In this document: positions 7,665 to 16,146 of the stretch, piece after piece
How the letters are laid out: every line of letters begins with the position of its first letter
Position numbering within the stretch: the first letter of the stretch is position 1
NCBI RefSeq assembly: GCF_030146175.1
Contig: NZ_JASLCE010000016.1
Coordinates: 1-19,279, forward strand
Direction of reading: 5' to 3'
Length of the DNA: 19,279 nucleotides
From: Flavobacterium sp.
GTDB lineage: Bacteria; Bacteroidota; Bacteroidia; Flavobacteriales; Flavobacteriaceae
Program-made: the position numbers and the translations under genes
Notes under the pieces: model-generated
What the model was told of the DNA's origin: nothing
What the model saw: the letters and a program-made list of their open reading frames with translations, nothing else
The model's database searches: none

Positions 7665-8432
7665 TTATCCTTTTAGGAATGAAATTACAGCTTCAAAAAA
7701 AGCAGTCGGATTTTCGGCATGAAGCCAGTGTCCTGCATTTTTAATCGTTTCAATTTTGGAAAACGGAAAATGATGCTCGATCAATTCGACATCTTCACTT
7801 TTGATATAACCCGACTTTTCGCCTTTTAAAAAGAGTACCGGCTTCTCAAAATGACCTTCATACGGCAATGATTCTCCTATCACCTCCTGATTTCTTACAA
7901 AAACCTCCAAATTAAATCGGAAGGCCAATTGTCCCGGTTCTTTCCAGTACAGGTTTTTCAACAGAAACTGTCGTGTACCAAAGTCCGGAATATAGGTTTC
8001 AACGATAGCTTCCACCTCGCTTCTACCCGGTTTTTGAGAAAAGTCGACCGCACTTAAACCTTTTAATATATCCTGATGATGCGGCGCATATTGCTTTGGA
8101 CCGATGTCTGCCACAATCAGCTTATCTACCAGTTCCGGATAAGTAACAGCCACTAACATTGCTACTTTCCCACCCATAGAATGTCCCAAAAGATCAATAT
8201 GGGTCAGATTGTGTTGCTGACAATATTCATAGACATCATCGGCCATCAATTGATAACTGAACGCATCCGAGTGAAAACTTTTCCCGTGGTTACGTAGGTC
8301 CAGTGCATGAACTTCATAGCCTTGAGCTGCAAACTGGGTTCCCAATGTTTTCCAGTTGTCCGACATTCCCAAAAAACCATGAATGATAAGCAATGGCTTT
8401 CCCGAACCTTCAATTCTTGAATACAAACTCAT
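7665..8432 (-). CDS. Alpha/beta-fold hydrolase, YbfF/ABHD11-like esterase
   Basis: Cytoplasmic 255-aa hydrolase with no signal peptide. It shows the oxyanion HGFLG motif (18-22), DLRNHGKS (45-52), the nucleophile elbow GHSMGG with Ser85, Asp109 in VADIGP and His235 in AGHWLHAENP. The Ser-Asp spacing and the AGHW-HAE-P context match E. coli YbfF-type esterases. The ATG shares its A with the pdxJ stop codon (TAATG), so translation is probably coupled to PdxJ. The natural substrate is unknown. Linkage to vitamin B6 synthesis hints at, but does not prove, a role there. Confidence 0.88.
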   Translation of the reverse strand: MSLYSRIEGSGKPLLIIHGFLGMSDNWKTLGTQFAAQGYEVHALDLRNHGKSFHSDAFSYQLMADDVYEYCQQHNLTHIDLLGHSMGGKVAMLVAVTYPELVDKLIVADIGPKQYAPHHQDILKGLSAVDFSQKPGRSEVEAIVETYIPDFGTRQFLLKNLYWKEPGQLAFRFNLEVFVRNQEVIGESLPYEGHFEKPVLFLKGEKSGYIKSEDVELIEHHFPFSKIETIKNAGHWLHAENPTAFFEAVISFLKG

Positions 8433-9145
8433 TATTTCATCCGTTGTAAATACATATTCACTACATTCTCCAGTCCGAGGTAAATCGATTCCGAAATCAG
8501 CGCATGTCCGATCGAAACTTCCAACAATCCCGGTATATTCTCTTTAAAGAATTTAATGTTATCCAAACTCAGGTCGTGTCCGGCATTAATACCTAGATCC
8601 AGTTCGTTGGCCAATGCCGCCGCCGCCGCATACGGTTCGATTCCATTATAATTCCCTAAACCGTACTCATGTGCAAAGGCTTCGGTATACAATTCAATCC
8701 GATCGGTTCCGGTTTCTTTGGCTCCGGCAACCATTTCCAGCACCGGATCGACAAAAATGGAGGTTCGGATTCCGTTACGTTTAAACTCGGCAATCACCTC
8801 TTTTAAAAAATCTTTGTTTTTGATAGTATCCCATCCGGCATTTGATGTTAGTGCATCATCCGCATCCGGTACCAATGTTACCTGAGTGGGCTTGGTTTCC
8901 AAAACCAGATCCATAAATTTCTTTACCGGATTCCCTTCAATATTATATTCGGTATGCACAACCGCAACCAAATCTCTCGCATCCTGATAACGGATATGTC
9001 TTTCGTCTGGCCGCGGATGAACTGTAATTCCCTGCCCGCCAAATTTCTGAATATCGATAGCCACCTGTAGTAGGTTGGGCACATTACCACCTCGTGAGTT
9101 GCGCAACGTCGCTATTTTATTAATATTTACTGAAAGTTTTGTCAT
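8432..9145 (-). CDS. pdxJ: Pyridoxine 5'-phosphate synthase PdxJ
   Basis: Condenses 1-deoxy-D-xylulose 5-phosphate with 3-amino-2-oxopropyl phosphate to give pyridoxine 5'-phosphate, the last ring-closing step of the DXP-dependent vitamin B6 route in the cytoplasm. The 237-aa TIM barrel starts at ATG 9143-9145 (MTKLSVNINKIATLRNSRGG), as in relatives; an in-frame ATG 21 bp upstream would add seven residues unlike the family. Catalytic residues by alignment to E. coli are His43 (GITVHPRPDERHI), Glu70 (YNIEGNP) and His190 (INAGHDLS). The gene is divergent from the CBS-nadK pair and overlaps the following hydrolase by one base. Confidence 0.96.
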   Translation of the reverse strand: MTKLSVNINKIATLRNSRGGNVPNLLQVAIDIQKFGGQGITVHPRPDERHIRYQDARDLVAVVHTEYNIEGNPVKKFMDLVLETKPTQVTLVPDADDALTSNAGWDTIKNKDFLKEVIAEFKRNGIRTSIFVDPVLEMVAGAKETGTDRIELYTEAFAHEYGLGNYNGIEPYAAAAALANELDLGINAGHDLSLDNIKFFKENIPGLLEVSIGHALISESIYLGLENVVNMYLQRMK

Positions 9146-9163
9146 AATCAATCTATTTTCCCA

Positions 9164-9171
9164 CAAAAATA
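9164..9171 (-). promoter_or_regulatory. Candidate -7 box (TATTTTTG) for pdxJ
   Basis: The minus strand reads TATTTTTG, matching TAnnTTTG, about 18 bp before the pdxJ ATG in the 94-bp divergent gap. No clear TTG lies at the correct distance upstream, so this is a weak call. The plus-strand promoter of the CBS gene must lie in the same gap, but no full match is seen. Confidence 0.3.
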
Positions 9172-9239
9172 CAAAGTATAATTAAGCGGTAATATCCTAT
9201 TTTTTGATTATTTTGCATTCGATTATAAGACCTGCTACC

Positions 9240-9899
9240 ATGACTGAAATTTCCGACTACATCATTAAAGAAATCAATCCGCTTTGTACCGACGAAAGCA
9301 TCGAAACGGCACAGGACCTTTTTCTGGAATTTCCGTATAGTCATTTTCCGATAGTCGAAAATGGCATTTATATCGGATGTATCGGCGCGCACGATGTAGA
9401 ATTACTGGATCACGATATGAAAATCGGTGATTTCCGGTATACCTTCGAACGCTTTTTTGCCCGCAAAGACACGATGTGGCTGGATGTTTTGGAAGTTTTT
9501 GCCAAAAACGAAACCAATCTGGTTCCGGTTCTGGACAACGACAACAACTATCTGGGTTATTATGAGATGGACGACATCATCCGTTTTTTCCACGAAACAC
9601 CTTTTTTACGGGAAGAAGGCGGTATCCTTATCGTCGAAAAAGGTGCAGAAGAATACAGCATGAGTGAAATCAGTCAGATCGTCGAAACCAACAATGCCCG
9701 CATATTGGGGATGTTTATTTCGAAAGTCGAAATGGATCGCGTTCAGATTACGGTTAAGATAAGTCTTGGTGGTTTAAACGAAATCATTCAGACCTTCCGC
9801 CGGTATAATTATGAAATCGTTTCCGAACACCAGGAAGACGCCTATCTGAACAACCTGAAAGACCGATCGGACTACCTGGACAAATATTTAAACATTTAA
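9240..9899 (+). CDS. CBS-domain pair protein with C-terminal ACT-like domain
   Basis: A 219-aa soluble protein starting at ATG 9240 (MTEISDYIIKEI). Residues ~8-60 and ~68-125 form two CBS-like repeats (FPIVENGIYIGCIG and LVPVLDNDNNYLGYYEMDDI), a fold that often binds adenosine nucleotides. Residues ~130-200 (GGILIVEKG... ILGMFIS... VQITVKISLGGLNEIIQTFRRYNYEIV) follow the beta-alpha-beta-beta-alpha-beta order of an ACT domain. The architecture recalls AcuB of Bacillus. No enzymatic motif is seen. It precedes nadK by 9 bp in an apparent operon, so a role as nucleotide-sensing partner in NAD(P) metabolism is a reasonable but untested idea. Confidence 0.82.
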   Translation: MTEISDYIIKEINPLCTDESIETAQDLFLEFPYSHFPIVENGIYIGCIGAHDVELLDHDMKIGDFRYTFERFFARKDTMWLDVLEVFAKNETNLVPVLDNDNNYLGYYEMDDIIRFFHETPFLREEGGILIVEKGAEEYSMSEISQIVETNNARILGMFISKVEMDRVQITVKISLGGLNEIIQTFRRYNYEIVSEHQEDAYLNNLKDRSDYLDKYLNI

Positions 9900-9908
9900 A
9901 AGATACGT

Positions 9909-10793
9909 ATGAAAATAGCAATTTACGGTTACTACTACCAGAAAAACACCGAAGAGATTATCCATAAAGTATTCGATGTTTTTAAAAACTATGAAACTGA
10001 GGTGGTTTTTGAAGCCGACTTTCATACGACATTACTGGGAAAAGGGATTATCAACAAATCGTATCCGACATTTTCCAATCATACCCAACTCGACAGTTCC
10101 GTTGCTTTTTTTATCAGCATTGGAGGCGACGGTACGATGTTGCGTGCGGCAACTTATGTTAAAAACAAAAACATCCCGATTGTAGGAATCAATGCCGGAC
10201 GACTTGGTTTTTTAGCCAACGTACAACAGGATGCCATTGAGCATCTGTTACCGCTATTATTCGAAGGAAACTATAAAATTTCGCAACGCTCTTTATTAAG
10301 TCTGGAGTGTTATCCGGAGGAATGCAATATTTATGATCTGAATTTTGCGCTGAACGAAATCACCGTTTCCCGAAAAGACACTACTTCGATGATCACCATT
10401 GAAACCTGTCTGAATGGCGAATATTTAACCTCCTACTGGGCAGATGGTCTGATTATCTCCACTCCAACCGGATCGACCGGTTATTCCCTAAGCTGTGGCG
10501 GTCCCGTGATCACACCGGAAGTAAAATGTATTATCATCACCCCTATAGCGCCACACAACCTGAATGTTCGTCCGTTGATTATTTCCGACGATACCGAAAT
10601 CAAACTTAAGGTTTCCGGAAGAGAGCCTCAGTTTCTGGTATCGCTTGATTCCGGCACCAAGGCGATCGACAATGAAACCGAGATCCATATTAAAAAAGCA
10701 CCGTTTACCATAAACATGGTTGAATTTCCGGAAGAAGGCTTCCTAAAAACGCTTCGCAATAAATTACTTTGGGGAGAAGACAAAAGAAATTAA
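9909..10793 (+). CDS. nadK: NAD kinase
   Basis: Phosphorylates NAD to NADP in the cytoplasm. At 294 aa it has usual length. Signature motifs are GGDGT at 72-76 with the catalytic Asp74, the NE motif at Asn149-Glu150 (ALNEITVSR), and the glycine-rich TPTGSTGYS at 185-193 that shapes the active site. The segment GINAGRLGFLAN (93-104) is typical of bacterial NadK. It starts at ATG 9909, 9 bp after the CBS-ACT gene. A weak hairpin (AAACGG/CCGTTT, 10823-10828 with 10836-10841) 30 bp downstream may end the transcript. Confidence 0.97.
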   Translation: MKIAIYGYYYQKNTEEIIHKVFDVFKNYETEVVFEADFHTTLLGKGIINKSYPTFSNHTQLDSSVAFFISIGGDGTMLRAATYVKNKNIPIVGINAGRLGFLANVQQDAIEHLLPLLFEGNYKISQRSLLSLECYPEECNIYDLNFALNEITVSRKDTTSMITIETCLNGEYLTSYWADGLIISTPTGSTGYSLSCGGPVITPEVKCIIITPIAPHNLNVRPLIISDDTEIKLKVSGREPQFLVSLDSGTKAIDNETEIHIKKAPFTINMVEFPEEGFLKTLRNKLLWGEDKRN

Positions 10794-10822
10794 ACGATTT
10801 TTTGAAATTGAAGTCATACTAG

Positions 10823-10850
10823 AAACGGCAATATCCCGTTTTATTGTTCT
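10823..10850 (+). terminator. Weak candidate terminator after nadK
   Basis: A 6-bp stem AAACGG/CCGTTT with a 7-nt loop is followed by a short T-containing tract. It lies in the 152-bp nadK-porG gap, which otherwise shows only AT-rich sequence and the porG -7 box. Confidence 0.3.
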
Positions 10851-10920
10851 ATGCCAGATCGCCTCAGTCAAAAAAAAGCTGAAAAAACGAGCAATTAAAT
10901 GGTTTAGAAATCAATATTAT

Positions 10921-10928
10921 TATATTTG
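10921..10928 (+). promoter_or_regulatory. Candidate -7 box (TATATTTG) for the porG-uppS-bamA-skp operon
   Basis: TATATTTG is a perfect match to TAnnTTTG and lies 17 bp before the ATG at 10946. The -33 region is poor (TGG at 10900-10902, 18-bp spacing). The predicted leader would be only about 13 nt. Confidence 0.5.
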
Positions 10929-10945
10929 CACACTATTTTAGAAAA

Positions 10946-11629
10946 ATGAGTCGAATTCTTATTGCATTTTTACTGGTATTTACCTTCACAAGTTCGCACG
11001 CTCAGATTAATGAGCTGGGTATTTTTTTAGGTGGAAGCAACTATGTAGGAGATGTAGGACCAACGAGTTACATTGCTCCAAAAGACTTTGGTTTCGGGAT
11101 CTTATACAAATGGAACCGAAGCAAAAGACATTCCTACAGAATTTCCTACACACAGGGAAAAATAAGCGCAAGTGATGCCGACTCGAAGGTTTCCGGAAGA
11201 AAGGACCGGGGTTACAGCTTTGAAAATTCCGTAAAAGAATTATCTTTAGCACTCGAATTCAACTTTTTTGATTTCGATTTACATGATTCCGGACCGATGA
11301 CTACTCCTTATATTACAACAGGAGTGAGTTTATTCCGCTATGACGAATTGTACGTATTGAACGGTACCACCCGTACAGACGATTCCCGAAATGCTTTTGG
11401 TATTCCGATTATTGCGGGAATCAAAACAAGGCTGACGGATAATTTTATCCTGGGATTTGAAGTAGGTGCCCGTTATACTTTTACAGACAATTTGGACGGA
11501 AGTAATCCCAAAAACGACCAGTTTAAGCGATTACAATTCGGAAATCTAAACAGTAACGACTGGTATGTTTTTTCGGGGATAACCCTAACATATACATTTG
11601 GTCAAAACCCATGTTTTTGTGCAGAATAA
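10946..11629 (+). CDS. porG: DUF6089/PorG-like outer-membrane beta-barrel, probable T9SS component
   Basis: A 227-aa protein with a signal peptide (residues 1-19, cleavage SHA-Q) and amphipathic strands of an eight-strand-type barrel, beginning INELGIFLGGSNYVGDVGP. Near the end GITLTYTFG is followed by a Cys pair (PCFCAE). The pattern matches the DUF6089 family. By synteny it corresponds to PorG of Porphyromonas gingivalis (PG0189), which lies just upstream of uppS, the Omp85/BamA gene and ompH genes and is associated with the PorK/PorN rings of the type IX secretion system. Here uppS starts 4 nt after its stop. Family and barrel nature are fairly sure; the PorG identity rests on gene order and general resemblance. 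Confidence 0.78.
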   Translation: MSRILIAFLLVFTFTSSHAQINELGIFLGGSNYVGDVGPTSYIAPKDFGFGILYKWNRSKRHSYRISYTQGKISASDADSKVSGRKDRGYSFENSVKELSLALEFNFFDFDLHDSGPMTTPYITTGVSLFRYDELYVLNGTTRTDDSRNAFGIPIIAGIKTRLTDNFILGFEVGARYTFTDNLDGSNPKNDQFKRLQFGNLNSNDWYVFSGITLTYTFGQNPCFCAE

Positions 11630-11633
11630 ATAA

Positions 11634-12374
11634 ATGGATTTAGAAAATACAATTAATAAAGAAAACCTTCCCAAACATCTGGCCATCATTATGGATGGTA
11701 ACGGTCGTTGGGCAAAACAAAAAGGGATGCTCCGTGCGTTTGGCCATGAAAACGGTACCAAATCGGTACGGACAACCGTAGAATGTTGTGCCAAACTTGG
11801 GATTTCATTTCTTACACTTTACGCTTTTTCGACCGAAAACTGGAACCGCCCAAAAGTTGAGGTGGAAACCCTGATGAAACTTTTGGTCAAATCCCTAAAA
11901 AGCGAACTTCCGACTTTACAGAAAAACAGCATCCGTCTAAATTGTATCGGTTCGATACAGCATTTACCGGATTCGGTTCGAAAAGAACTGATGGAAGTTA
12001 TTGAAAAGACACAAAACAACTCCCGAATGACGTTAACACTGGCGCTGAGCTACGGTTCCCGTGAAGAAATCATTTCAGCTGTAAAAAACATCAGTGATAA
12101 AGTTAAAAATAATATAATTTCATCAGCCCATATTGATGAATCAATTATAAATCAGCATCTTTACACGCATAATTTACCCGACGTCGACCTGGTTATCAGA
12201 ACAAGCGGCGAACACCGTATCAGCAACTTTTTATTATGGCAAATTGCTTATGCAGAGTTCTACTTTACTGACGTACTATGGCCTGATTTTAGAGAAAAAG
12301 ATTTATATGAGGCAATCATCAGCTATCAAAAAAGAGAACGTAGATTTGGAAAAACCAGCGAACAAATTAAATAA
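11634..12374 (+). CDS. uppS: Isoprenyl transferase (di-trans,poly-cis-undecaprenyl diphosphate synthase)
   Basis: Cis-prenyltransferase that elongates farnesyl diphosphate with IPP to undecaprenyl diphosphate, the lipid carrier for peptidoglycan and surface polysaccharides. The 246-aa product has the signature IIMDGNGRWAKQKG with catalytic Asp21, the FSTENWNRP motif (~75-83), and the C-terminal RTSGEHRISNFLLWQ and AEFYFTDVLWPDF motifs. All key residues are intact. It is packed between porG (4-nt gap) and bamA (7-nt gap), so its transcription is tied to outer-membrane assembly genes. Confidence 0.97.
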   Translation: MDLENTINKENLPKHLAIIMDGNGRWAKQKGMLRAFGHENGTKSVRTTVECCAKLGISFLTLYAFSTENWNRPKVEVETLMKLLVKSLKSELPTLQKNSIRLNCIGSIQHLPDSVRKELMEVIEKTQNNSRMTLTLALSYGSREEIISAVKNISDKVKNNIISSAHIDESIINQHLYTHNLPDVDLVIRTSGEHRISNFLLWQIAYAEFYFTDVLWPDFREKDLYEAIISYQKRERRFGKTSEQIK

Positions 12375-12381
12375 TTTACAA

Positions 12382-15057
12382 ATGCTTCAAAAAGGAATAC
12401 AACTACTTTTTGCTATTATAATTTTAGGAAACATTTCCAAATTAAATGCTCAGGAACAACCGCATACCGGACCTGAAACGGGTCGACAATACATATTAGC
12501 AGATGTAGATGTTACGGGAAAAATCAGTTATAACCAACAAACGGTTGTAACCTTTTCCGGTTTGGAAAAAGGACAAATGATCAGTGTTCCCGGAGAGGAG
12601 ATCAGTAATGCCATTAAAAAACTTTGGAAGCTTGGACTTTTCAACGATATCAACGTTTATTTCAATAAAATTCAGGGCGATAGTATTTTCCTGGAGTTAA
12701 ATATCCATGAATTACCAAAATTACAGGATGTAAAATTCACGGGTGTTAAAAAAGGAAAGAGCGAAGAGTTTATCAAAGACAACGACCTTAAAAAAGGAAA
12801 GGTTGTCAATGAAAACTTAATTACCACAACGCGTAATTACATCGAAAACAAATATAAAAAAGACGGTTTTTTCAACACGAAAGTAACCATCAATACCATT
12901 CCTACCGATTCAACCGAGCACAATGTGAACATGGTTATTCTGGTAGACAAGGGCAAAAAGGTAAAAGTTTCGGACATTGAAGTCACCGGAAACCAGATGA
13001 TGTCGGCTTCCAAAATCAAAAAAGCGATGAGCAACACCAAAGTGCGCAATCCTTTTAACCCGATGCGTCTTTTCAAGTCTTCAAAATACATCAAAGACAA
13101 ATACAAGGAAGACTTAACTTCCATTGTTGAAAAATATAAAGAAAAAGGTTATCGCGATGCCCGTATCACCTCCGATACGGTTACCTATAACAAACAAGAC
13201 AATACCGTAGCGATCAAATTAAACGTTGAAGAAGGAAAACGTTACTATTTTGGCGACATCCGTTTCCTTGGAAACACCGTCTATACCGATCGTGAATTAC
13301 GACGACTTCTAGGCATTAACAGAGGCGATGTTTATAACGGAAAAGTATTACAGGAGCGTATTGCCAACAAAAAAAGTCCGGATGCGGAAGATATTACCAA
13401 CCTATACCAAAACAACGGTTATTTGTTTTCGAACATCAACCCGGTTGAGGTTCGTACGGCAAACGATACTATCGATTTCGAGATCCGAATCGTAGAAGGA
13501 CCAATTGCTTACTTTAACAATGTAACGGTTAAAGGAAATGACAAAACAAACGATTATGTAATTTATCGTGAATTACGTACCCGTCCGGGACAAAAATGGA
13601 ACAAACAGGACGTAATCCGTACCATTCGTGACTTGGGAGCGTTACAGTTTTTCGATGCGGAAGCCATCCGTCCGGAAGTTAAAAATGCCGATCCGTCTTC
13701 AGGAAGTGTTGACGTAGAATGGAGCGTAGTTGAAAAAGGTTCCAGCCAGGTAGAGTTACAAGGTGGTTACGGTGGTGGTGGATTCATCGGAACGTTGGGA
13801 TTATCGTTTAACAACTTCTCGATCAAAAACATTTTTAACAAAAGTGCTTACCGACCGTTACCGATGGGAGACGGACAAAAAATGTCGCTACGTCTTCAGG
13901 GAAGTAGCTATTTCCAAACCTATAGTATTTCCTTCCAGGAACCATGGTTAGGTGGTAAAAAACCGGTAAGTTTCTCGACATCGATTTCACACAGTAAACA
14001 ATTCTTATACAACTACCAGACACGTGATGTAACACGAAACCAAAGTTTCAACATTACAACATTATCGGTAGGATTAGCGAAACGTCTTACAATTCCGGAT
14101 GATTATTTCCAATTATCCCACGTAGTGAGTTTCCAATATTACGATTTGAACAACTATAACACCGGGTTATTTACCTTCGGTAACGGTTCGTCTAAAAACC
14201 TTACTTATACCATTGGTTTGACTCGTAACAGTAAAGGTTTCAACCCGATTTTCCCAACTTATGGATCAGAATTTAGTATTTCTGGAAAATTTACCTTACC
14301 TTACTCGTTATTTAACGGAGTGGACTACGGTGATTTAGGTAACCAAGAGGCCTATAAATTGAAAAATACCGGTGCCGGATACCTGAATTCCAACAATATT
14401 TTTGTACCATCAGGATCGTATATCGATTCCAATGGAAATCCGGTAACGAATTTCCACGATGCTGCAGCTGATCAATCATTAGTGGATCAGAAGAAATTTA
14501 ACTGGCTGGAATATTACAAAGTTAAATTCAAAGCCGATTGGTACACGACCATTTATAATAAATTAGTATTGCGTTCGTTAGGAGAGTTTGGATTCTTAGG
14601 AGCCTACAACCAATCGAGAGGATTAGTTCCGTTTGAACGATTCTATTTGGGAGGTGATGGATTGGCGAATTTCTCTATGGACGGTAGAGAGGTGATTCAG
14701 TTACGAGGATATCCAAATCAATCGTTAACACCAATCATCCAGGAAGGTTCTCAAAAAGGACAACAATCCGGAGGAACCATTTACAACAAGTTCTCATTAG
14801 AGTTGCGTTACCCGATTACCATGAATCCATCGGCATCGATCTACGGATTAACATTCTTAGAAGCAGGAGCCTCTTTCGATTCATTTAAATCCTACAATCC
14901 ATTTGATCTGAAACGTTCGGCCGGATTTGGATTACGAGTATTTATGCCGGCATTTGGATTACTGGGAATTGACTTCGGATATGGGTTTGATGCCTTACCG
15001 GGACAAACTCAGAAAAACGGATGGGAAACGCACTTTATCATTGGACAACAGTTTTAA
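12382..15057 (+). CDS. bamA: Outer-membrane protein assembly factor BamA
   Basis: Omp85-family insertase that folds beta-barrels into the outer membrane. The start is placed at ATG 12382, giving a signal peptide MLQKGIQLLFAIIILGNISK with cleavage near LNA-Q and an 891-aa protein; longer in-frame starts lie inside uppS and would bury the signal. Residues ~30-450 hold a series of POTRA repeats (e.g. VKFTGVKKGKSE, VSDIEVTGNQMM, YYFGDIRFLGNTVY, AYFNNVTVKGNDK). From ~455 comes the barrel with the L6 motif LRGY at 774-777 and a terminal Phe (IIGQQF). Residues ~653-706 look like an extra polar extracellular loop. Two Skp genes follow. Confidence 0.96.
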   Translation: MLQKGIQLLFAIIILGNISKLNAQEQPHTGPETGRQYILADVDVTGKISYNQQTVVTFSGLEKGQMISVPGEEISNAIKKLWKLGLFNDINVYFNKIQGDSIFLELNIHELPKLQDVKFTGVKKGKSEEFIKDNDLKKGKVVNENLITTTRNYIENKYKKDGFFNTKVTINTIPTDSTEHNVNMVILVDKGKKVKVSDIEVTGNQMMSASKIKKAMSNTKVRNPFNPMRLFKSSKYIKDKYKEDLTSIVEKYKEKGYRDARITSDTVTYNKQDNTVAIKLNVEEGKRYYFGDIRFLGNTVYTDRELRRLLGINRGDVYNGKVLQERIANKKSPDAEDITNLYQNNGYLFSNINPVEVRTANDTIDFEIRIVEGPIAYFNNVTVKGNDKTNDYVIYRELRTRPGQKWNKQDVIRTIRDLGALQFFDAEAIRPEVKNADPSSGSVDVEWSVVEKGSSQVELQGGYGGGGFIGTLGLSFNNFSIKNIFNKSAYRPLPMGDGQKMSLRLQGSSYFQTYSISFQEPWLGGKKPVSFSTSISHSKQFLYNYQTRDVTRNQSFNITTLSVGLAKRLTIPDDYFQLSHVVSFQYYDLNNYNTGLFTFGNGSSKNLTYTIGLTRNSKGFNPIFPTYGSEFSISGKFTLPYSLFNGVDYGDLGNQEAYKLKNTGAGYLNSNNIFVPSGSYIDSNGNPVTNFHDAAADQSLVDQKKFNWLEYYKVKFKADWYTTIYNKLVLRSLGEFGFLGAYNQSRGLVPFERFYLGGDGLANFSMDGREVIQLRGYPNQSLTPIIQEGSQKGQQSGGTIYNKFSLELRYPITMNPSASIYGLTFLEAGASFDSFKSYNPFDLKRSAGFGLRVFMPAFGLLGIDFGYGFDALPGQTQKNGWETHFIIGQQF

Positions 15058-15097
15058 TAAAGTTTGGCACGATAGTTGAAAAATAATATTTAATTCT

Positions 15098-16129
15098 ATG
15101 AGAAAATATTTTTTATTGGCACTTGTAACATTTGTTAGTATCGCTTCGAATGCGCAAGGTAGAGGAATCCGAATAGGTTATATCGATATGGAGTATATTC
15201 TGGAAAAAGCACCGGAATATGCCGAAGCGAAAAATCAGCTGGAACTAAAAGCACAAGGCTGGAAACAGGAGATCGAGGCCAAAAAAAATGAAATCAATAA
15301 ATTAAAGGAAAGCCTTAAAACAGAAAAGGTTTTGCTTACTAAGGAATTAATTACCGAACGAGAAGAAGAAATCAAGTTCCTTGAAACGGAAATGTTGGAT
15401 TATCAGCAAAAACGTTTTGGACCGCAAGGCGATCTGATGACTCAGAAAACCATGCTGGTAAAACCAATACAGGATCAGGTATTTAATGCTGTTCAGGATA
15501 TTGCCGAAGCCAAAAAATACGATTTTGTATTCGACAAATCATCCGATCTGACGATGCTTTTTGCAGCACAACGTTTTGACATCAGTGATCAGGTATTACG
15601 AGCACTAACCCGTTCGCAGAAAAAAGAGCAGTTGAGTAAAAAACAGCAAAAAGAACTGGAAGCCCAGGAACGCAAAGAAGATATGGATAACGCCAATCCG
15701 GATCAGGTGGAACGTCAACGAAAAATTGACGAAAGAAAAGCAGCTCGTGAAAAACTAATTGCCGATCGTAAAGCGGAACTAGAAGCCCGAAAACTGGAGC
15801 AGGAAGAAAAGAGAAAACTACTACTTGAAGAGCGAAAAGCAAAACAAGGTGGTAACAAAACCGAAAATAAAGCGACTGATAAAACAGTTGAAAAAGCAGC
15901 AGACGGAACTCAGGTAACCACACCTGCAGCAGATCCAAAAGCCGACATTAAAGCGGCACAACAGGAAGCCCGTGAAAAAGCGGCTCAGGAACGTCAGCAA
16001 AAAATTGACGAGCGTAAAAAAGCCTTGGAAGAGCGTAAACAAAAAATACTGGAAGAAAGAGAAAAGGCTAAAAAAGAGCGCGAAGAAAAATTGAAGAATA
16101 AGACAACAGAAAATAAATCAGAAAATTAA
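15098..16129 (+). CDS. OmpH/Skp-family periplasmic chaperone with long charged C-terminal extension
   Basis: 343 aa with a signal peptide (cleavage near SNA-Q20). Residues ~25-170 are a typical OmpH/Skp domain: IRIGYIDMEYILEKAPEY, a coiled-coil tentacle (~45-105), and the closing segment YDFVFDKSSDL. Skp proteins hold unfolded outer-membrane proteins for BamA. Unlike the ~170-aa norm, a second half (~172-343) is very rich in Lys, Glu, Arg and Gln, predicted as long coiled coil interrupted by a Gly/Thr/Ala/Pro linker (~250-285). It contains a near repeat ERQRKIDER (205-213) and ERQQKIDER (298-306). It lies 40 bp after bamA and 17 bp before a standard Skp paralogue. The function of the extension is unknown. 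Confidence 0.9.
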   Translation: MRKYFLLALVTFVSIASNAQGRGIRIGYIDMEYILEKAPEYAEAKNQLELKAQGWKQEIEAKKNEINKLKESLKTEKVLLTKELITEREEEIKFLETEMLDYQQKRFGPQGDLMTQKTMLVKPIQDQVFNAVQDIAEAKKYDFVFDKSSDLTMLFAAQRFDISDQVLRALTRSQKKEQLSKKQQKELEAQERKEDMDNANPDQVERQRKIDERKAAREKLIADRKAELEARKLEQEEKRKLLLEERKAKQGGNKTENKATDKTVEKAADGTQVTTPAADPKADIKAAQQEAREKAAQERQQKIDERKKALEERKQKILEEREKAKKEREEKLKNKTTENKSEN

Positions 16130-16146
16130 ATTAAATACCTAAAACA

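Noticed and set aside
12244..12381. Longer N-terminus for BamA starting inside uppS
   Set aside because: The upstream in-frame ATGs add hydrophilic residues before a perfect signal peptide and overlap uppS; ATG 12382 gives a normal exported protein.
15710..16011. Possible CRISPR or tandem DNA repeat
   Set aside because: Only two imperfect 23-bp copies lie in frame within a coding sequence; this is a protein-level repeat of the Skp tail.
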